Source: JANQPX01 sp050633905 (GTDB lineage Bacteria; Pseudomonadota; Alphaproteobacteria; Geminicoccales; Geminicoccaceae). Taken from it: 64,000 nucleotides of DNA. The DNA is taken from NCBI GenBank assembly GCA_050633905.1, contig JBOEHJ010000060.1, positions 135,067-199,066 on the forward strand. Direction: 5' to 3'. Each line of letters opens with the position of its first letter. Position 1 is the first letter of the stretch. Made by a program: the position numbers and the translations under genes. This document shows positions 1 through 9,677 of this stretch, piece by piece. A model generated the notes under the pieces. The model was given only the letters and a program-made list of their open reading frames with translations, was not told where the DNA came from and did no database searches.

Positions 1-366
1 AAGCCATGCTCCGATCCTTGCGCTGCGGCCGCCTTTCGACGTATTTAAGACAATTGTTGGAACTTCCCGATCGCAGCCTACGCGTAAGGCTGCAAAGCTA
101 TGCTCTCGACCATGGCATTCAGTTGCACATCTGACCCCTTATATCGATAATACCGATATCTTGAGATCGATGACCTTTGACAGCATGCATCCAGATCAAG
201 GCGCCTCTCCGGCAAGGCAGCTTTTGTCATCGACAACATCGATCGAGCAGGGAATGGTGGTTCGCTGACATGAGACCGTCGAACCGAAACCAACAAGATG
301 GTGCCACGGCTCCCTCACCCTTTTACGATGTCGTCATACCCGACCATGCCTGTGACCGAGGAACAC
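1..366. other. Upstream region of the rodZ-like gene
   Basis: No gene could be supported here. A small hairpin with 7-bp arms (GCAGCCT and AGGCTGC, positions 73-93) and an A/T-rich stretch around 140-165 are present. The hairpin has no T-tract on either strand, so it is not a clear terminator. The region presumably carries the promoter of the rodZ-ispG genes, but no convincing -35/-10 pair was found. Confidence 0.3.
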
Positions 367-1452
367 ATGTTTCGATCTAACGCCGACGATCTCGGATCGA
401 AAGACGCGGAGAACGCGATTGCCAGAATCGGGACCGAGCTTTCGAGTTTGCGAACCAAGCGTGGTGAGCGCCTGGAAGATATCGGTGAGTATCTGGGGAT
501 CAAACCGACCTATCTCTATGGCCTCGAGCTTGGCGACCTCTCGATCGTTTCGAGCAAGCGCCGCATCCGATCCTACATTTTCAACTATGCAAATTATCTC
601 GGGCTCGACGGCGAGGCGATGACCAAGCGCCTGGCAAACGCCATCGATGGCCTCGAAGGGGCCAAAGCGCCCTCGGGCCTTTGGAAGTTGAAGGGCGTCG
701 ATCGGCATACCGCGATCATTCTTGCAACCAGCGTCGTTTTGGGCATCGTCGCGGGATGGTGGTATCTCGGCGATACCGCAAAGCTCGATCTCATCGCCTC
801 ACCGGTAACGGCAAACGCGATCAGCGAGACTGAGGGAGCTGGCCTGATTGTCGCCGAGGTCGGCGATGATGGCGCTACTGAGACCCTTGCCGTCGAGGCC
901 GAAGAGGCGCTTAACAGACTTGAAGAGCGGGTTGACGACTTGGAGAGCGATGACCTCGAGCCGGCGCAGACCCGGGACGACACCCAAGCCGGTGTTGATA
1001 CTAATGCATCAGCCACGGATCAGATTGCCGCTGCGAGCAGTGATCAGAATGCCGAAGCCGCACCGAAGGGCGAGGAACTGCCTGCCAATGTGCTCGCCAC
1101 GCTGATCGCCAAAAGCGGCGGTGGTGCGGAGATCTATGAGGCGCAAAACACCGATGCAAGGGTGATCGTTCGAGCGCTAGATACGTCCTGGGTTCAGGTT
1201 TCGAGCGCTGATCGCTCCTATATCTGGACCAGAACCATGCAACCGAAAGAGATGCTTCTGGTCCCCAACCGCGAAGATCTCGAACTCTGGGCGGGGGACG
1301 CAAGCGGTGTGGAAATCCTCCTTGACGGCGCTGTCTTGCCTAGCCTCGGCCCCGCCGGTACGGTTGTGCGAGGTGTCTCCTTAGCGCCTGGCCCCCTAGA
1401 AGCTCTATCGGCCGCGGTGAACATTGACGAAAATGGCAAACCGACTTTCTAG
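367..1452 (+). CDS. rodZ: RodZ-like cytoskeletal/HTH membrane protein
   Basis: The protein has a cytoplasmic helix-turn-helix domain (about residues 15-85), one transmembrane helix (about 114-135), a long acidic/low-complexity linker and a C-terminal beta-rich DUF4115-like domain. This is the RodZ architecture, the protein that ties MreB to the cell envelope and supports rod shape. The start at 367 is chosen because GAGGA lies just upstream (357-361); an in-frame ATG at 298 would add 23 unconserved-looking residues. It is followed by ispG and then hisS, the same order as rodZ-ispG-hisS in E. coli, which supports the call. Function is inferred from domain layout and synteny; the HTH in this family binds MreB rather than DNA. 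Confidence 0.8.
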   Translation: MFRSNADDLGSKDAENAIARIGTELSSLRTKRGERLEDIGEYLGIKPTYLYGLELGDLSIVSSKRRIRSYIFNYANYLGLDGEAMTKRLANAIDGLEGAKAPSGLWKLKGVDRHTAIILATSVVLGIVAGWWYLGDTAKLDLIASPVTANAISETEGAGLIVAEVGDDGATETLAVEAEEALNRLEERVDDLESDDLEPAQTRDDTQAGVDTNASATDQIAAASSDQNAEAAPKGEELPANVLATLIAKSGGGAEIYEAQNTDARVIVRALDTSWVQVSSADRSYIWTRTMQPKEMLLVPNREDLELWAGDASGVEILLDGAVLPSLGPAGTVVRGVSLAPGPLEALSAAVNIDENGKPTF

Positions 1453-1588
1453 CGATGTGGCCCTATCATCTGGTTTATCCCGATGCGCTCGGCCTAGCGT
1501 CTTTGGTAGAAAATCAGATCACTGGAATGACATTGTCATACTGCAAGGCTAGAAACCGCGGAAGTGACGTCCTTAAAAGAGAAAATTC

Positions 1589-2878
1589 ATGGTAGCGCTC
1601 AGCGACGTTTCCAGGCGACAAAGCCAGGCTGTTAGGGTCGGCGACGTGACCATCGGCGGTGATGCGCCGGTGGCGGTTCAGTCCATGACCAACACAGACA
1701 CTGCCGACATCGAGGCAACGGTAGCCCAGACCCTTGAGCTCGCCGAAGCGGGTTCCGAGATCGTGCGCATCACCGTCAACAACAAGGAAGCGGCGGCGGC
1801 CGTGCCCCATATCCGGGAGCGGCTCTGGCTAAAAGGCTGCAGCGTCCCGCTGGTGGGTGACTTTCATTATCACGGTCATCTCTTTCTGGCCGAGTATCCG
1901 GATTGCGCAAAGGCGCTGGCTAAACTCCGCATCAATCCGGGCAATGTCGGCTTCGGCAAGAAGCGTGACAAACAGTTCGAGATGATGATTGAAGCCGCGC
2001 TCGAACACGACAAGCCCATACGCATCGGGGTTAATTGGGGCAGCCTGGATCAAGCGCTCGCCGCCTCGATGATGGACGACAATGCGAAACTCGCAACGCC
2101 GAAATCGGCGGATGAGGTGCTGCGCGAAGCCCTGGTGGTCTCAGCGCTCGCCAGCGCCAATCACGCAGAGAAAATCGGCCTCAATGCGGACAAGATTGTC
2201 ATATCGGCCAAAGTCAGCCGGGTTCAGGACCTGATCGTGGTCTATCGCGAACTCGCCAAACGCTCCAACTACGCGCTCCATCTCGGCCTCACCGAAGCAG
2301 GCCTCGGCGCCAAGGGCATTGTGGCGACAACAGCAGCCCTTGCGATCCTGATCCAAGAAGGCATTGGCGACACCATCCGCGCCTCTCTCACGCCACGCCC
2401 CGGCGAAGCGCGCACCCAAGAAGTCGTCGTCTGCCAGGAACTCCTGCAATCCCTCGGCATGCGCTCCTTCACCCCGCAAGTCACAGCCTGTCCGGGCTGT
2501 GGGCGAACAACAAGCACCGTGTTCCAGGAGTTGGCAGAAACGATCCAAAGCTATCTCCGGGACCAGATGCCGGTCTGGAAAGAACGCTATCCCGGCGTCG
2601 AAACCCTGAACGTCGCGGTCATGGGCTGCATCGTGAATGGCCCCGGTGAAAGCAAGCATGCCGACATCGGTATTTCACTTCCCGGAACCGGCGAGACCCC
2701 GGCTGCCCCAGTTTTCATCGACGGCGAGAAGTCAGTAACCCTGCGCGGACCGCGCATCGCCCAGGAATTTCATTCTCTGGTTGAAAAATATATCGAGCGC
2801 CGTTTCGGTGAAAATTACCAAGATCAGAGCTCTGGAAGCAATGAGAAAAAAACAACGCAACTGCTTGCGAATTCATGA
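1589..2878 (+). CDS. ispG: 4-hydroxy-3-methylbut-2-enyl diphosphate synthase (GcpE)
   Basis: This [4Fe-4S] enzyme converts 2-C-methyl-erythritol 2,4-cyclodiphosphate to HMBPP in the MEP isoprenoid pathway. The 429-aa protein shows the family N-terminus (VQSMTNTDT, EIVRITVNN), the central RINPGNVG segment, and the C-terminal cluster ligands in CPGCGRTTS (around residue 304) and MGCIVNGPGE (around 350). The length fits proteobacterial IspG. The C-terminal 20 or so residues are polar and lie in more AT-rich DNA, as does the following spacer, suggesting a drifting tail. It sits downstream of the rodZ-like gene and upstream of hisS, a conserved neighbourhood. The start ATG follows a purine-rich AAAAGAGAAAA stretch. 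Confidence 0.97.
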   Translation: MVALSDVSRRQSQAVRVGDVTIGGDAPVAVQSMTNTDTADIEATVAQTLELAEAGSEIVRITVNNKEAAAAVPHIRERLWLKGCSVPLVGDFHYHGHLFLAEYPDCAKALAKLRINPGNVGFGKKRDKQFEMMIEAALEHDKPIRIGVNWGSLDQALAASMMDDNAKLATPKSADEVLREALVVSALASANHAEKIGLNADKIVISAKVSRVQDLIVVYRELAKRSNYALHLGLTEAGLGAKGIVATTAALAILIQEGIGDTIRASLTPRPGEARTQEVVVCQELLQSLGMRSFTPQVTACPGCGRTTSTVFQELAETIQSYLRDQMPVWKERYPGVETLNVAVMGCIVNGPGESKHADIGISLPGTGETPAAPVFIDGEKSVTLRGPRIAQEFHSLVEKYIERRFGENYQDQSSGSNEKKTTQLLANS

Positions 2879-3071
2879 TAATTCTGAACTTCCAGCAAGC
2901 ATGCTCTGCAAACGCGATCGACGATCACACTATACTAGACCAAGAAATTTATCTCTTAACAAGACAACAGTAAGAAGAGAAACAATCGCAAACAGCATCT
3001 ATTCGTTCAGATAATCGCCCGCTAATAGCCCTTCCGAGTTGTATATTGACAATCGTTGAAGGGAGTTCACC

Positions 3072-3653
3072 TTGGTCTCGAAATCATTGATGATATTATC
3101 TGGTGCTATGTTGATGGCATCTCAAGCATCGGCTCAAACGGCATCGTCAGGGTCCGGTGTATATATAGGCGTTGTCGGCGGCACGCAGTTTTTGGATGGC
3201 GGCGAAAATTTCATCGACTATGACCCTGGTTTCCTGATTGGCGGCCAAGTCGGTTACCGAATTGGATCCTTCCGCACTGAAGCGGAAATTGCCTACCAAA
3301 CGTCTGAACTTCGCGATGGCGGCAACGATGTGTTCGGCATTGATGTGATCCAAGGCACCCTCAGTGCATATTATGATCTTCCGGTGGTGCCTGAGCTGAG
3401 CGGGCTGACGCCCTATATCGGTGGTGGTATCGGCGGCGCTAATATCACCGTTGATGGCAAGAATGGAAGCTCGTTTGAAGACGATGAGACTGGGTTCATG
3501 CTCGCCAGTGAATTCGGTGTCGGGATCGCCGTCAGCGGCGCATTCACCATCGTGCCACACTATCGATTTGAATGGTTTGACACAGGCGTTGCCGGCTTCG
3601 ACGACGCTTTGTACGATCATGCTTTTCGACTTTCGGCTCGTCTCGGCTTCTGA
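3072..3653 (+). CDS. Outer-membrane beta-barrel protein (OmpA/opacity-like)
   Basis: This is a 193-aa exported protein. Residues 1-21 form a signal peptide ending ASAQ, followed by alternating amphipathic strands rich in Gly and aromatic residues (GVYIGVVGG, LIGGQVGYRIG, LTPYIGGGIGGANI), ending in a terminal aromatic residue (LGF) as in Bam-recognised barrels. This is the 8-strand porin-like/opacity-protein pattern. The TTG at 3072 is chosen because GGGAG sits 7 bases upstream and the signal peptide begins there. The specific ligand or role is not predictable. It is inserted between ispG and hisS, which are often adjacent in other proteobacteria, and the 190-bp spacer before it is noticeably AT-rich, compatible with independent acquisition and its own promoter. 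Confidence 0.8.
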   Translation: MVSKSLMILSGAMLMASQASAQTASSGSGVYIGVVGGTQFLDGGENFIDYDPGFLIGGQVGYRIGSFRTEAEIAYQTSELRDGGNDVFGIDVIQGTLSAYYDLPVVPELSGLTPYIGGGIGGANITVDGKNGSSFEDDETGFMLASEFGVGIAVSGAFTIVPHYRFEWFDTGVAGFDDALYDHAFRLSARLGF

Positions 3654-3787
3654 TCCTGTGGGATAGGTGCCAAGCTGTTCTTTTTCTGGCCGGTTCATCG
3701 GCTAAACTTATCGTTGTCGATTGCTAAGCTGATCACTCTGTCGTAGAGACGCGGTTGTTCTCATTTCAGCGTCAATAGGCAGTTCCC

Positions 3788-5041
3788 ATGACCCAGCAGC
3801 TTCGCCCCGTCCGTGGTACCCGCGATCTTGTTGGCGATGAGATGCGCGCTTATCGGCATGTGGTCGAGACGGCGCAGCGGGTGGCGGCACGGTATGGCTA
3901 CCAGGAGATTGCGACGCCGATCTTCGAGTTTGTCGAGGTGTTTGCGCGGCCTCTTGGTGAAACGTCTGATGTCGTATCCAAGGAGATGTACGTCTTCGAG
4001 GATCGGGGCGGCGAGAAGCTGACCCTTCGGCCAGAAATGACGGCAGGCGTGGCACGGGCTTTCATTTCAGGCGCCTTTGGACAGGCATTGCCGGTGAAGC
4101 TGTTTTGTGCCGGACCCGCATTTCGGTATGAGCGCCCGCAAAAAGGGCGTTATCGGCAGTTTCATCAAATCGATGCGGAAATCCTGGGCGCACCGGAGCC
4201 ACTGGCCGATATCGAAGTGATTGCGCTCGGCCATGCCATCCTCTCGGAGCTTGGCGTTGTGCAGTCTGTCACGCTGGAGCTGAACAGCCTCGGCGATGGC
4301 GAAAGTCGCCTGGCTTATCGAGAAAAGCTGGTGACCTATCTCAGCCGCTTCAAGGATGATCTTTCCGAAGACAGCAAGACCAGGCTGGAGCGCAATCCCC
4401 TTCGTATCCTGGACAGCAAAAACAAGCGGGATCAGGAGATCGTTCAGGATGCGCCGCAGCTCGACGGTTGCTTCAACGAGACCTCCCACCACTTTTACGA
4501 GCAGGTGCAAGAGGGCCTTGCAGCCCTTGGCATTGCGTACCGAAAAAACCCAAAGCTGGTGCGCGGCCTCGATTATTACAGTCACACCGCCTTCGAGTTC
4601 ACGACGACCGAACTCGGCGCGCAAGGCGCTGTGCTCGCGGGCGGTCGTTATGACGGGCTGATCAAGACGCTTGGAGGCAACGATACGGCAGGGATCGGTT
4701 GGGCGGCCGGTATCGAGCGGTTGTCGATGCTGGTGTCAGACCTGCCGCCTCGGCAGCGGCCGGTGGTCATTGTATCGATGGGTGGTGGTATGGAGACCGA
4801 AGCATTGAAGCTCGCCACCGACCTTCGCGCATCCGGCTTCCATATCGATTACGGCTACAAAGGCAAGGTCGGCCAAAGGCTGAAACGGGCCGCGCAGCAA
4901 AACGCCCGTTTTGCCGTCATGCTCGGCGAAAATGAGCTGGCCCAGGGGAAGGTCGTCCTGCGTGACCTGGATGCTGGTGAGCAGCAGGAACTCCCTCGCA
5001 CGGCGCTGAAAGATCACCTCGCCCGCGCCAACGAGGCGTGA
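3788..5041 (+). CDS. hisS: Histidyl-tRNA synthetase
   Basis: This class II aminoacyl-tRNA synthetase charges tRNA-His in the cytoplasm. The 417-aa protein has the N-terminal RGTRDL motif, class II motif 2 (FRYERPQKGRYRQFHQ, near 113-128), the histidine-binding segment (RGLDYYSHTAFEF, near 257) and motif 3 (GGRYDGLI and GIGWAAGIERL), then an anticodon-binding domain. The length is typical. It is transcribed in the same direction as ispG and the barrel protein; the spacer of about 130 bp upstream allows a separate promoter. Nothing is unusual in the sequence. Confidence 0.98.
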   Translation: MTQQLRPVRGTRDLVGDEMRAYRHVVETAQRVAARYGYQEIATPIFEFVEVFARPLGETSDVVSKEMYVFEDRGGEKLTLRPEMTAGVARAFISGAFGQALPVKLFCAGPAFRYERPQKGRYRQFHQIDAEILGAPEPLADIEVIALGHAILSELGVVQSVTLELNSLGDGESRLAYREKLVTYLSRFKDDLSEDSKTRLERNPLRILDSKNKRDQEIVQDAPQLDGCFNETSHHFYEQVQEGLAALGIAYRKNPKLVRGLDYYSHTAFEFTTTELGAQGAVLAGGRYDGLIKTLGGNDTAGIGWAAGIERLSMLVSDLPPRQRPVVIVSMGGGMETEALKLATDLRASGFHIDYGYKGKVGQRLKRAAQQNARFAVMLGENELAQGKVVLRDLDAGEQQELPRTALKDHLARANEA

Positions 5042-5226
5042 CGCCGGAAAGTCGTTAGACAGCGACAACAAGTGACATACGCGAGTGCTCGTCCGATAGG
5101 CTTGTGACCATTTGTTAAGTCGTTTTTGCTAAAACTGGCAATGGGATGGTGCTGGTCTCGGCTGTCACCATTTCCAAAGGAAAGAGAAAAAACTCGGACA
5201 ATTGCCTGGTTGGAGTGCTCGTTACT

Positions 5227-5937
5227 ATGTTCCAAGCTGTAAGAAGCAATTACTCGCGTTTTGGCTTAGCAAAGACTTTATACGATACTGTTTATCGAGG
5301 CTTCAACCGGGTTTTTATCTTTCAAAGCCTTACCGGCATGACGGCAACCGAGAAAAGCTTGACCATGATAGATCTGCCGGAGGGCAGCGAGCTTACTGTC
5401 AGATTTCTAAGTCGAGACGAACTGCTCGACTTTGCCAAAGACCCCATCAACGAGCTTAGCGAAGAATTTTTGGAAATCGTCTCCAAAAAGGGAGACCATT
5501 GTCTGGCCATTTTGGATGGGGACATCCTCGCAAGCTATGGCTGGTACTCCAATAGGCCCACGCGAATATTGAACAATGTCAATCTCTTCTTCTCTCCTGA
5601 CTGGATGTATATGTACAAGGGCTATACGCGCAAAGACTACAGAGGCATGCGCCTCCATGCCGTGGGCATGTGTCACGCGACAAAGCATTTCACCAAAGAA
5701 GGCTTCAAGGGCCTGATCTCCTATGTGGAGAGCAACAACTTCGCCTCGATGAAGTCAGTGACCAGGATGGGTTATGAGATTTTCGGGTCCATCCAGATCT
5801 TGAGCGCCTTCAAAACGTTCGCCTCATTCAGTTCAAGCGGCTGCAAGCCCTACCGGTTCTATGCAAGCACGCATGACGCCAAACGAGCCAAGTTAGGCGT
5901 GGCATTTATTGATGCTATTGGCAGCATTCGTCCCTAA
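5227..5937 (+). CDS. GNAT-type acetyltransferase, unassigned
   Basis: The protein of about 236 aa has its GNAT-like core in the middle and C-terminal half: a beta strand with LAILDGDILASYGWY, then YKGYTRKDYRGMRLHAVGM, resembling the acyl-CoA pyrophosphate loop with a degenerate (R/Q)xxGxG/A, then a strand followed by ESNNFASMKSVTRMGYE, a common GNAT ending (N..S..(V)..kiGF). The N-terminal 75 residues are less recognisable. The start is uncertain: ATG 5227 has a weak GGAG upstream, and an in-frame alternative at 5146 adds 27 residues. The substrate is unknown. A DUF-type relative used in polysaccharide or lipid decoration is possible but not shown. It ends about 100 bp before the convergent SIMPL gene. 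Confidence 0.6.
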   Translation: MFQAVRSNYSRFGLAKTLYDTVYRGFNRVFIFQSLTGMTATEKSLTMIDLPEGSELTVRFLSRDELLDFAKDPINELSEEFLEIVSKKGDHCLAILDGDILASYGWYSNRPTRILNNVNLFFSPDWMYMYKGYTRKDYRGMRLHAVGMCHATKHFTKEGFKGLISYVESNNFASMKSVTRMGYEIFGSIQILSAFKTFASFSSSGCKPYRFYASTHDAKRAKLGVAFIDAIGSIRP

Positions 5938-6033
5938 TAAACGCCCTATGATTACCTTGGCGAGCCCCACCAACCCTTAGCCGCATATCGTCGGCTAGCG
6001 GCCCGGTCCGAGTCAATGACGTGGCCATGCCAC

Positions 6034-6723
6034 CTAGGGAATGGCGAAGATCATGGTGATCTGCGCTGAGATCGTGGTCTCGCCGGCCGCGATAGGGGTC
6101 GAGGTGGCCATGGCTTCGGCGCGCATCTGCCTTGAGATCACCGGCGCAGCGCCACCCTCGTCGATCCTGATGACCTCCCCAAGCGTGACGCCAGCCGCTG
6201 CAGCGTAGCGTTCAGCCTTAGCGATGGCGTCTTTCACGGCAGCATCGCGGGCTTCGAGGTGAAGAGGTTTGGGATTGGCCACCGAGAAGCCCGGCCCGCT
6301 TATGGTATTAGCACCATCGGCGACGGCCTGGTCCAGGATTTCGCCGATGCGTTCGATCTCACGTAATGTCACGCGGAGCTGGTTACTAGCGCGGTAGCCT
6401 TGGATTTTACGCGGCTGCTGTCGATCGGCATAGACTGGCCAGATGCTGAGCTGACTGGTCTGCAAATCCTTCTCAGCAACGCCGGCCTCCATCAGCCGTG
6501 CCATAACGGCTTGCATCCGGGATGCATTCTCGGCCAAGGCCTGGCTCGGCTCACTGGCCTCGGTTTCGACGCCGATCGACAGATGCGCGATATCCGGCAC
6601 CGCCTTGGCCTCGCCCATGCCGGTGACTTTGATCCGGCGCATCTCGTCGTCGGCCCATGCCGGCTGTGACATCATGATGCCGGCCAACCAAAGGCCGAGC
6701 GCGATGAGTGGTTTGGTGGTCAT
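6034..6723 (-). CDS. SIMPL-domain (DUF541) periplasmic protein
   Basis: This 229-aa protein has a signal peptide (residues 1-24, cleavage after AWA) and a full SIMPL domain: RIKVTGMGEAKAVPDIAHL at the start, then A..N...M..V...L...G and DLQTSQLSIWPVY, NQLRVTLR, ISGPGFSVANP, and a C-terminal VxxxxxAxFxI-like strand. SIMPL proteins are secreted, and some Gram-negative members (for example BP26/Omp28) are antigens that oligomerise into channel-like rings. A precise role is unknown. It is a single gene, divergent from prfA, with about 190 bp between them. Confidence 0.85.
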   Translation of the reverse strand: MTTKPLIALGLWLAGIMMSQPAWADDEMRRIKVTGMGEAKAVPDIAHLSIGVETEASEPSQALAENASRMQAVMARLMEAGVAEKDLQTSQLSIWPVYADRQQPRKIQGYRASNQLRVTLREIERIGEILDQAVADGANTISGPGFSVANPKPLHLEARDAAVKDAIAKAERYAAAAGVTLGEVIRIDEGGAAPVISRQMRAEAMATSTPIAAGETTISAQITMIFAIP

Positions 6724-6915
6724 GAAGGCTTCCTTGATCTGGGGTTGCCGATGCTATGGCCCGATCGACGATCCTCGTCAACGTCATAAAAATCGCGGAA
6801 TTCTGCTTACCTGGTCGTCCCGATCAACGATCAGGACTTGCCGAAGCGGGCTCAATAGGGTTTTTGGGCAGCGAAAGGTAACAAGAAACTCTTTGCCGGG
6901 ATCGATGAGACCATC

Positions 6916-8001
6916 ATGAGCGCCGACCATGCGCAGGGATTTGAGAGCAAGCTAGACAATATCCTCCACCGTTTCGAGGAGCTGACAGGCTTGATGGCAA
7001 CCGCTCCGGCTGAGAAATATGCCGGGCTTGCCCGGGAATATGCCGAACTGGAACCGGTTGCCGAGGAGGTCAGGGCACTTCGCGCGGCCAAGGATGAGAT
7101 GATGGGGCTTGCCGAGATGCTGGCCGATTCCGATCTAGACGCCGACATGAAGGAAATCGCGGACGCGGAGTTCCAGGCGTTCAAGGAAAAGCTGCCGGCC
7201 ATGGAGGAGAAGGTGAAGCTCGCCCTTCTCCCCAAAGATGAGGCCGATGCAAAGAGCGCCATCTTGGAAATCCGAGCTGGCACCGGCGGCGATGAGGCCG
7301 CTTTGTTCGCGGGCGATCTCTATAAGATGTATCAGCGCTATGCCGAGATCCACGGCTGGCGCTTCGAGCCGATCTCGGCAAGCGACAGCGATCTCGGCGG
7401 GCTCAAGGAGGTCGTGGTCGCGATCAAGGGGCTGAACGTGTTCGCCAAGCTCAAATATGAGGCGGGCGTTCATCGGGTGCAGCGGGTGCCCGCGACCGAA
7501 ACCCAGGGACGTATTCACACCTCGGCCGCGACCGTCGCCGTGCTGCCCGAGGCGGAAGAGGTGGACATCAAGATCGAGGATAAGGATCTTCGCATCGACG
7601 TGTTTCGTGCCTCCGGCCCGGGTGGCCAGTCGGTCAATACTACCGACAGTGCTGTGCGCATCACCCATCTGCCCACAGGCCTGGTAGTCAGCCAGCAGGA
7701 CGAAAAGTCCCAGCATAAGAACAAGGCGAAAGCCATGCGCGTGCTGCGTGCCCGTCTCTACGAGGCCGAACGCGCCGCCCGCGATGCCGAGCGCGCCCAG
7801 GACCGTAAGGGCCAGGTCGGCTCAGGCGATCGTTCGGAACGAATTCGGACTTATAACTTTCCTCAGGGCCGCTGCTCCGATCATCGCATCAACCTCACCC
7901 TCTACAAGCTCGACAAGATCATGGCCGGCGAGGCGCTGGATGAGGTCATCGACCAGCTGATCGCGGAAGATCAGGCAGCAATGCTGGCGGAAGCAAGTTA
8001 A
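6916..8001 (+). CDS. prfA: Peptide chain release factor 1
   Basis: RF1 ends translation at UAA and UAG. The 361-aa protein has the RF1-specific stop-codon recognition tripeptide PAT at residues 192-194 (RVPATETQGR) and the peptidyl-tRNA hydrolysis GGQ at 236-238 in SGPGGQSVNTTDSAVR. The length is normal. In many bacteria prfA is followed by prmC, which methylates the GGQ glutamine; here the next gene is an Ldh2-type dehydrogenase after a 450-bp gap, so prmC must lie elsewhere. RF2 (prfB) lies 1.7 kb away in the opposite orientation, so both release factors are encoded in the same 4 kb. Confidence 0.98.
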   Translation: MSADHAQGFESKLDNILHRFEELTGLMATAPAEKYAGLAREYAELEPVAEEVRALRAAKDEMMGLAEMLADSDLDADMKEIADAEFQAFKEKLPAMEEKVKLALLPKDEADAKSAILEIRAGTGGDEAALFAGDLYKMYQRYAEIHGWRFEPISASDSDLGGLKEVVVAIKGLNVFAKLKYEAGVHRVQRVPATETQGRIHTSAATVAVLPEAEEVDIKIEDKDLRIDVFRASGPGGQSVNTTDSAVRITHLPTGLVVSQQDEKSQHKNKAKAMRVLRARLYEAERAARDAERAQDRKGQVGSGDRSERIRTYNFPQGRCSDHRINLTLYKLDKIMAGEALDEVIDQLIAEDQAAMLAEAS

Positions 8002-8454
8002 TTTTTTGCGACTGGACCTCTTGTTTCTTGGGATGAGGTATTCGCGGGGCTGAGACGGTTTAGGGCCTGGCATCAGAGATCGGACGCTCAACAAGCTCAG
8101 CAATTCTGCGCTCCTCGGATTTGTTTGGTTTTTCCCCATGTTTCTAGCTTGCCCATGAAGAACTCCTGGGTTGGCGACGTAGGATTTGACAATAATTCAA
8201 GATAGGAAAATTTTCCAAACCCACCTCTTCGCTTACAGCGAGATTTAGCCAATCAGCGGACATTTCGCTCAAGCTCCAAACTCACATTCTTGACCCATTT
8301 CGGCCAGTCCAATGATTGTCTCGGCCGTGGTGCTAGCCATAGCTGAGGCAGGAGCGCACTTCGCGGATGACCAAGTGGGCGATCCAACCGGCGAATTGAT
8401 TGACAGGTTCCTGTGGGCCATGGTTGGAGCCCCAACCTCAATCGGGACGATCGG
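8002..8454. other. Intergenic gap after prfA
   Basis: This stretch of 453 bases has no supportable gene on either strand. Open frames are short, unconserved-looking and lack ribosome binding sites. No clear terminator with a T-tract was seen after prfA. Confidence 0.4.
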
Positions 8455-9513
8455 ATGACAAGCCTGATATTTCCAGCAGATCAATTAGTTGCCTTCGCCA
8501 AATCGGCCTACGTTGCGCTCGGCCTACCGAAGCATGATGCTGAACTGGTCGCGGATACGCTCGTTCAAGCCGATCTTTGGGGACATCAGTCCCATGGTGT
8601 CATGCGTACATTCTGGTACGCAGCCCGCATTCAGTCCGGTGCCATGAATCCCAAGACCGAACCTGACCTTGTTGTTGACGGAGGCGCCATCGCCGTGATC
8701 GATGGTCAGGATGGGGTCGGTCAAGTGATCGCGTCACAAGCGATGCGTGAGGCGATCGACAGGGCTAAAAGACATGGCATCGGCGCTGTGGCAGTTCGTA
8801 ATTCCGGCCATTTTGGAGCGGCCATGTACTACACCCGCATGGCGAGTGACGATGGCTGTGTCGGGTTCATGTCCACCAATGCTAGCCCCGCTATGGCGCC
8901 CTGGGGCGGCCGTGAAAAACTCATTGGAACAAACCCTTGGTCGGCGGCGGCACCTGCTGGTCGATACGCGCCCATGGTGCTCGATATCGCGAACACGGCG
9001 GTGGCGCGCGGCAAGCTTTATCTGGCGCGACAACGCGGCGACGCCATTCCCGAAGGCTGGGCAATCGATCAGGACGGTCGTCCGACGACAGATCCGATCG
9101 CCGGCATCGCCGGTAACATTCTCCCCTTTGCCGAACACAAAGGTTATGCCATCGCGACGATGATGGATGTGCTTTCCGGCATCCTCAGCGGTAGTGGTTT
9201 TGGCAAGAGTGTCGTCGGACCTTATGTCCCCGAAGGACGAAGTGGAGTCGGTCATCTGGCGATCGCACTGAACATCGCGTCATTTCGGCCTCTCTCAGAT
9301 TTTTGCCATGATATGGAGTGTCTGGTGGAGAGCATCAAAGATGCTCCACTTTCACCCGGAGCCAATGAAATCTTCTATCCTGGTGAATTGGAAGCTGGTG
9401 CAGACAAACATCACCGACTTGTCGGCATTGCGCTCCCACGTGACACTGTCGATGAGTTGAACGCTGGCGCAAGGGCTCTTGGGATCACTGATTTAAAAAG
9501 TCCTGCTCATTGA
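8455..9513 (+). CDS. Malate/L-lactate dehydrogenase family (Ldh2) oxidoreductase
   Basis: This cytoplasmic NAD(P)-dependent 2-hydroxyacid/imine reductase belongs to the Ldh2/MDH2 family (YbiC, ureidoglycolate and sulfolactate dehydrogenases, delta1-piperideine-2-carboxylate reductase DpkA). The family marks are DLWGHQSHGVMRT near residue 40, the substrate/nucleotide segment NSGHFGAAMYYTRMA near 120, the GTNPWSAAAP motif, and HKGYAIATMMDVLSG with the conserved Lys. At 352 aa the length is typical. ATG 8455 is chosen as the first Met in front of conserved sequence, with only a weak GGGA-type site upstream. The substrate is uncertain; a DpkA role in lysine/proline catabolism would fit the davAB genes 42 kb away, but that is speculation. 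Confidence 0.85.
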   Translation: MTSLIFPADQLVAFAKSAYVALGLPKHDAELVADTLVQADLWGHQSHGVMRTFWYAARIQSGAMNPKTEPDLVVDGGAIAVIDGQDGVGQVIASQAMREAIDRAKRHGIGAVAVRNSGHFGAAMYYTRMASDDGCVGFMSTNASPAMAPWGGREKLIGTNPWSAAAPAGRYAPMVLDIANTAVARGKLYLARQRGDAIPEGWAIDQDGRPTTDPIAGIAGNILPFAEHKGYAIATMMDVLSGILSGSGFGKSVVGPYVPEGRSGVGHLAIALNIASFRPLSDFCHDMECLVESIKDAPLSPGANEIFYPGELEAGADKHHRLVGIALPRDTVDELNAGARALGITDLKSPAH

Positions 9514-9677
9514 TCCAGTAAGACCGGACTGGGTAAATATCTTCCCGTCATTTCGCTTATCGGAGTGACTTCTTTGGGTTCAAAGTCGAAGAAAACCTTG
9601 CGGCAGCTTACCGATGGTTAGCGGTCGAGGACTACGGTCTTAATTCGGGCGATCGGTCAAATCCTACCAAAGCTCTG

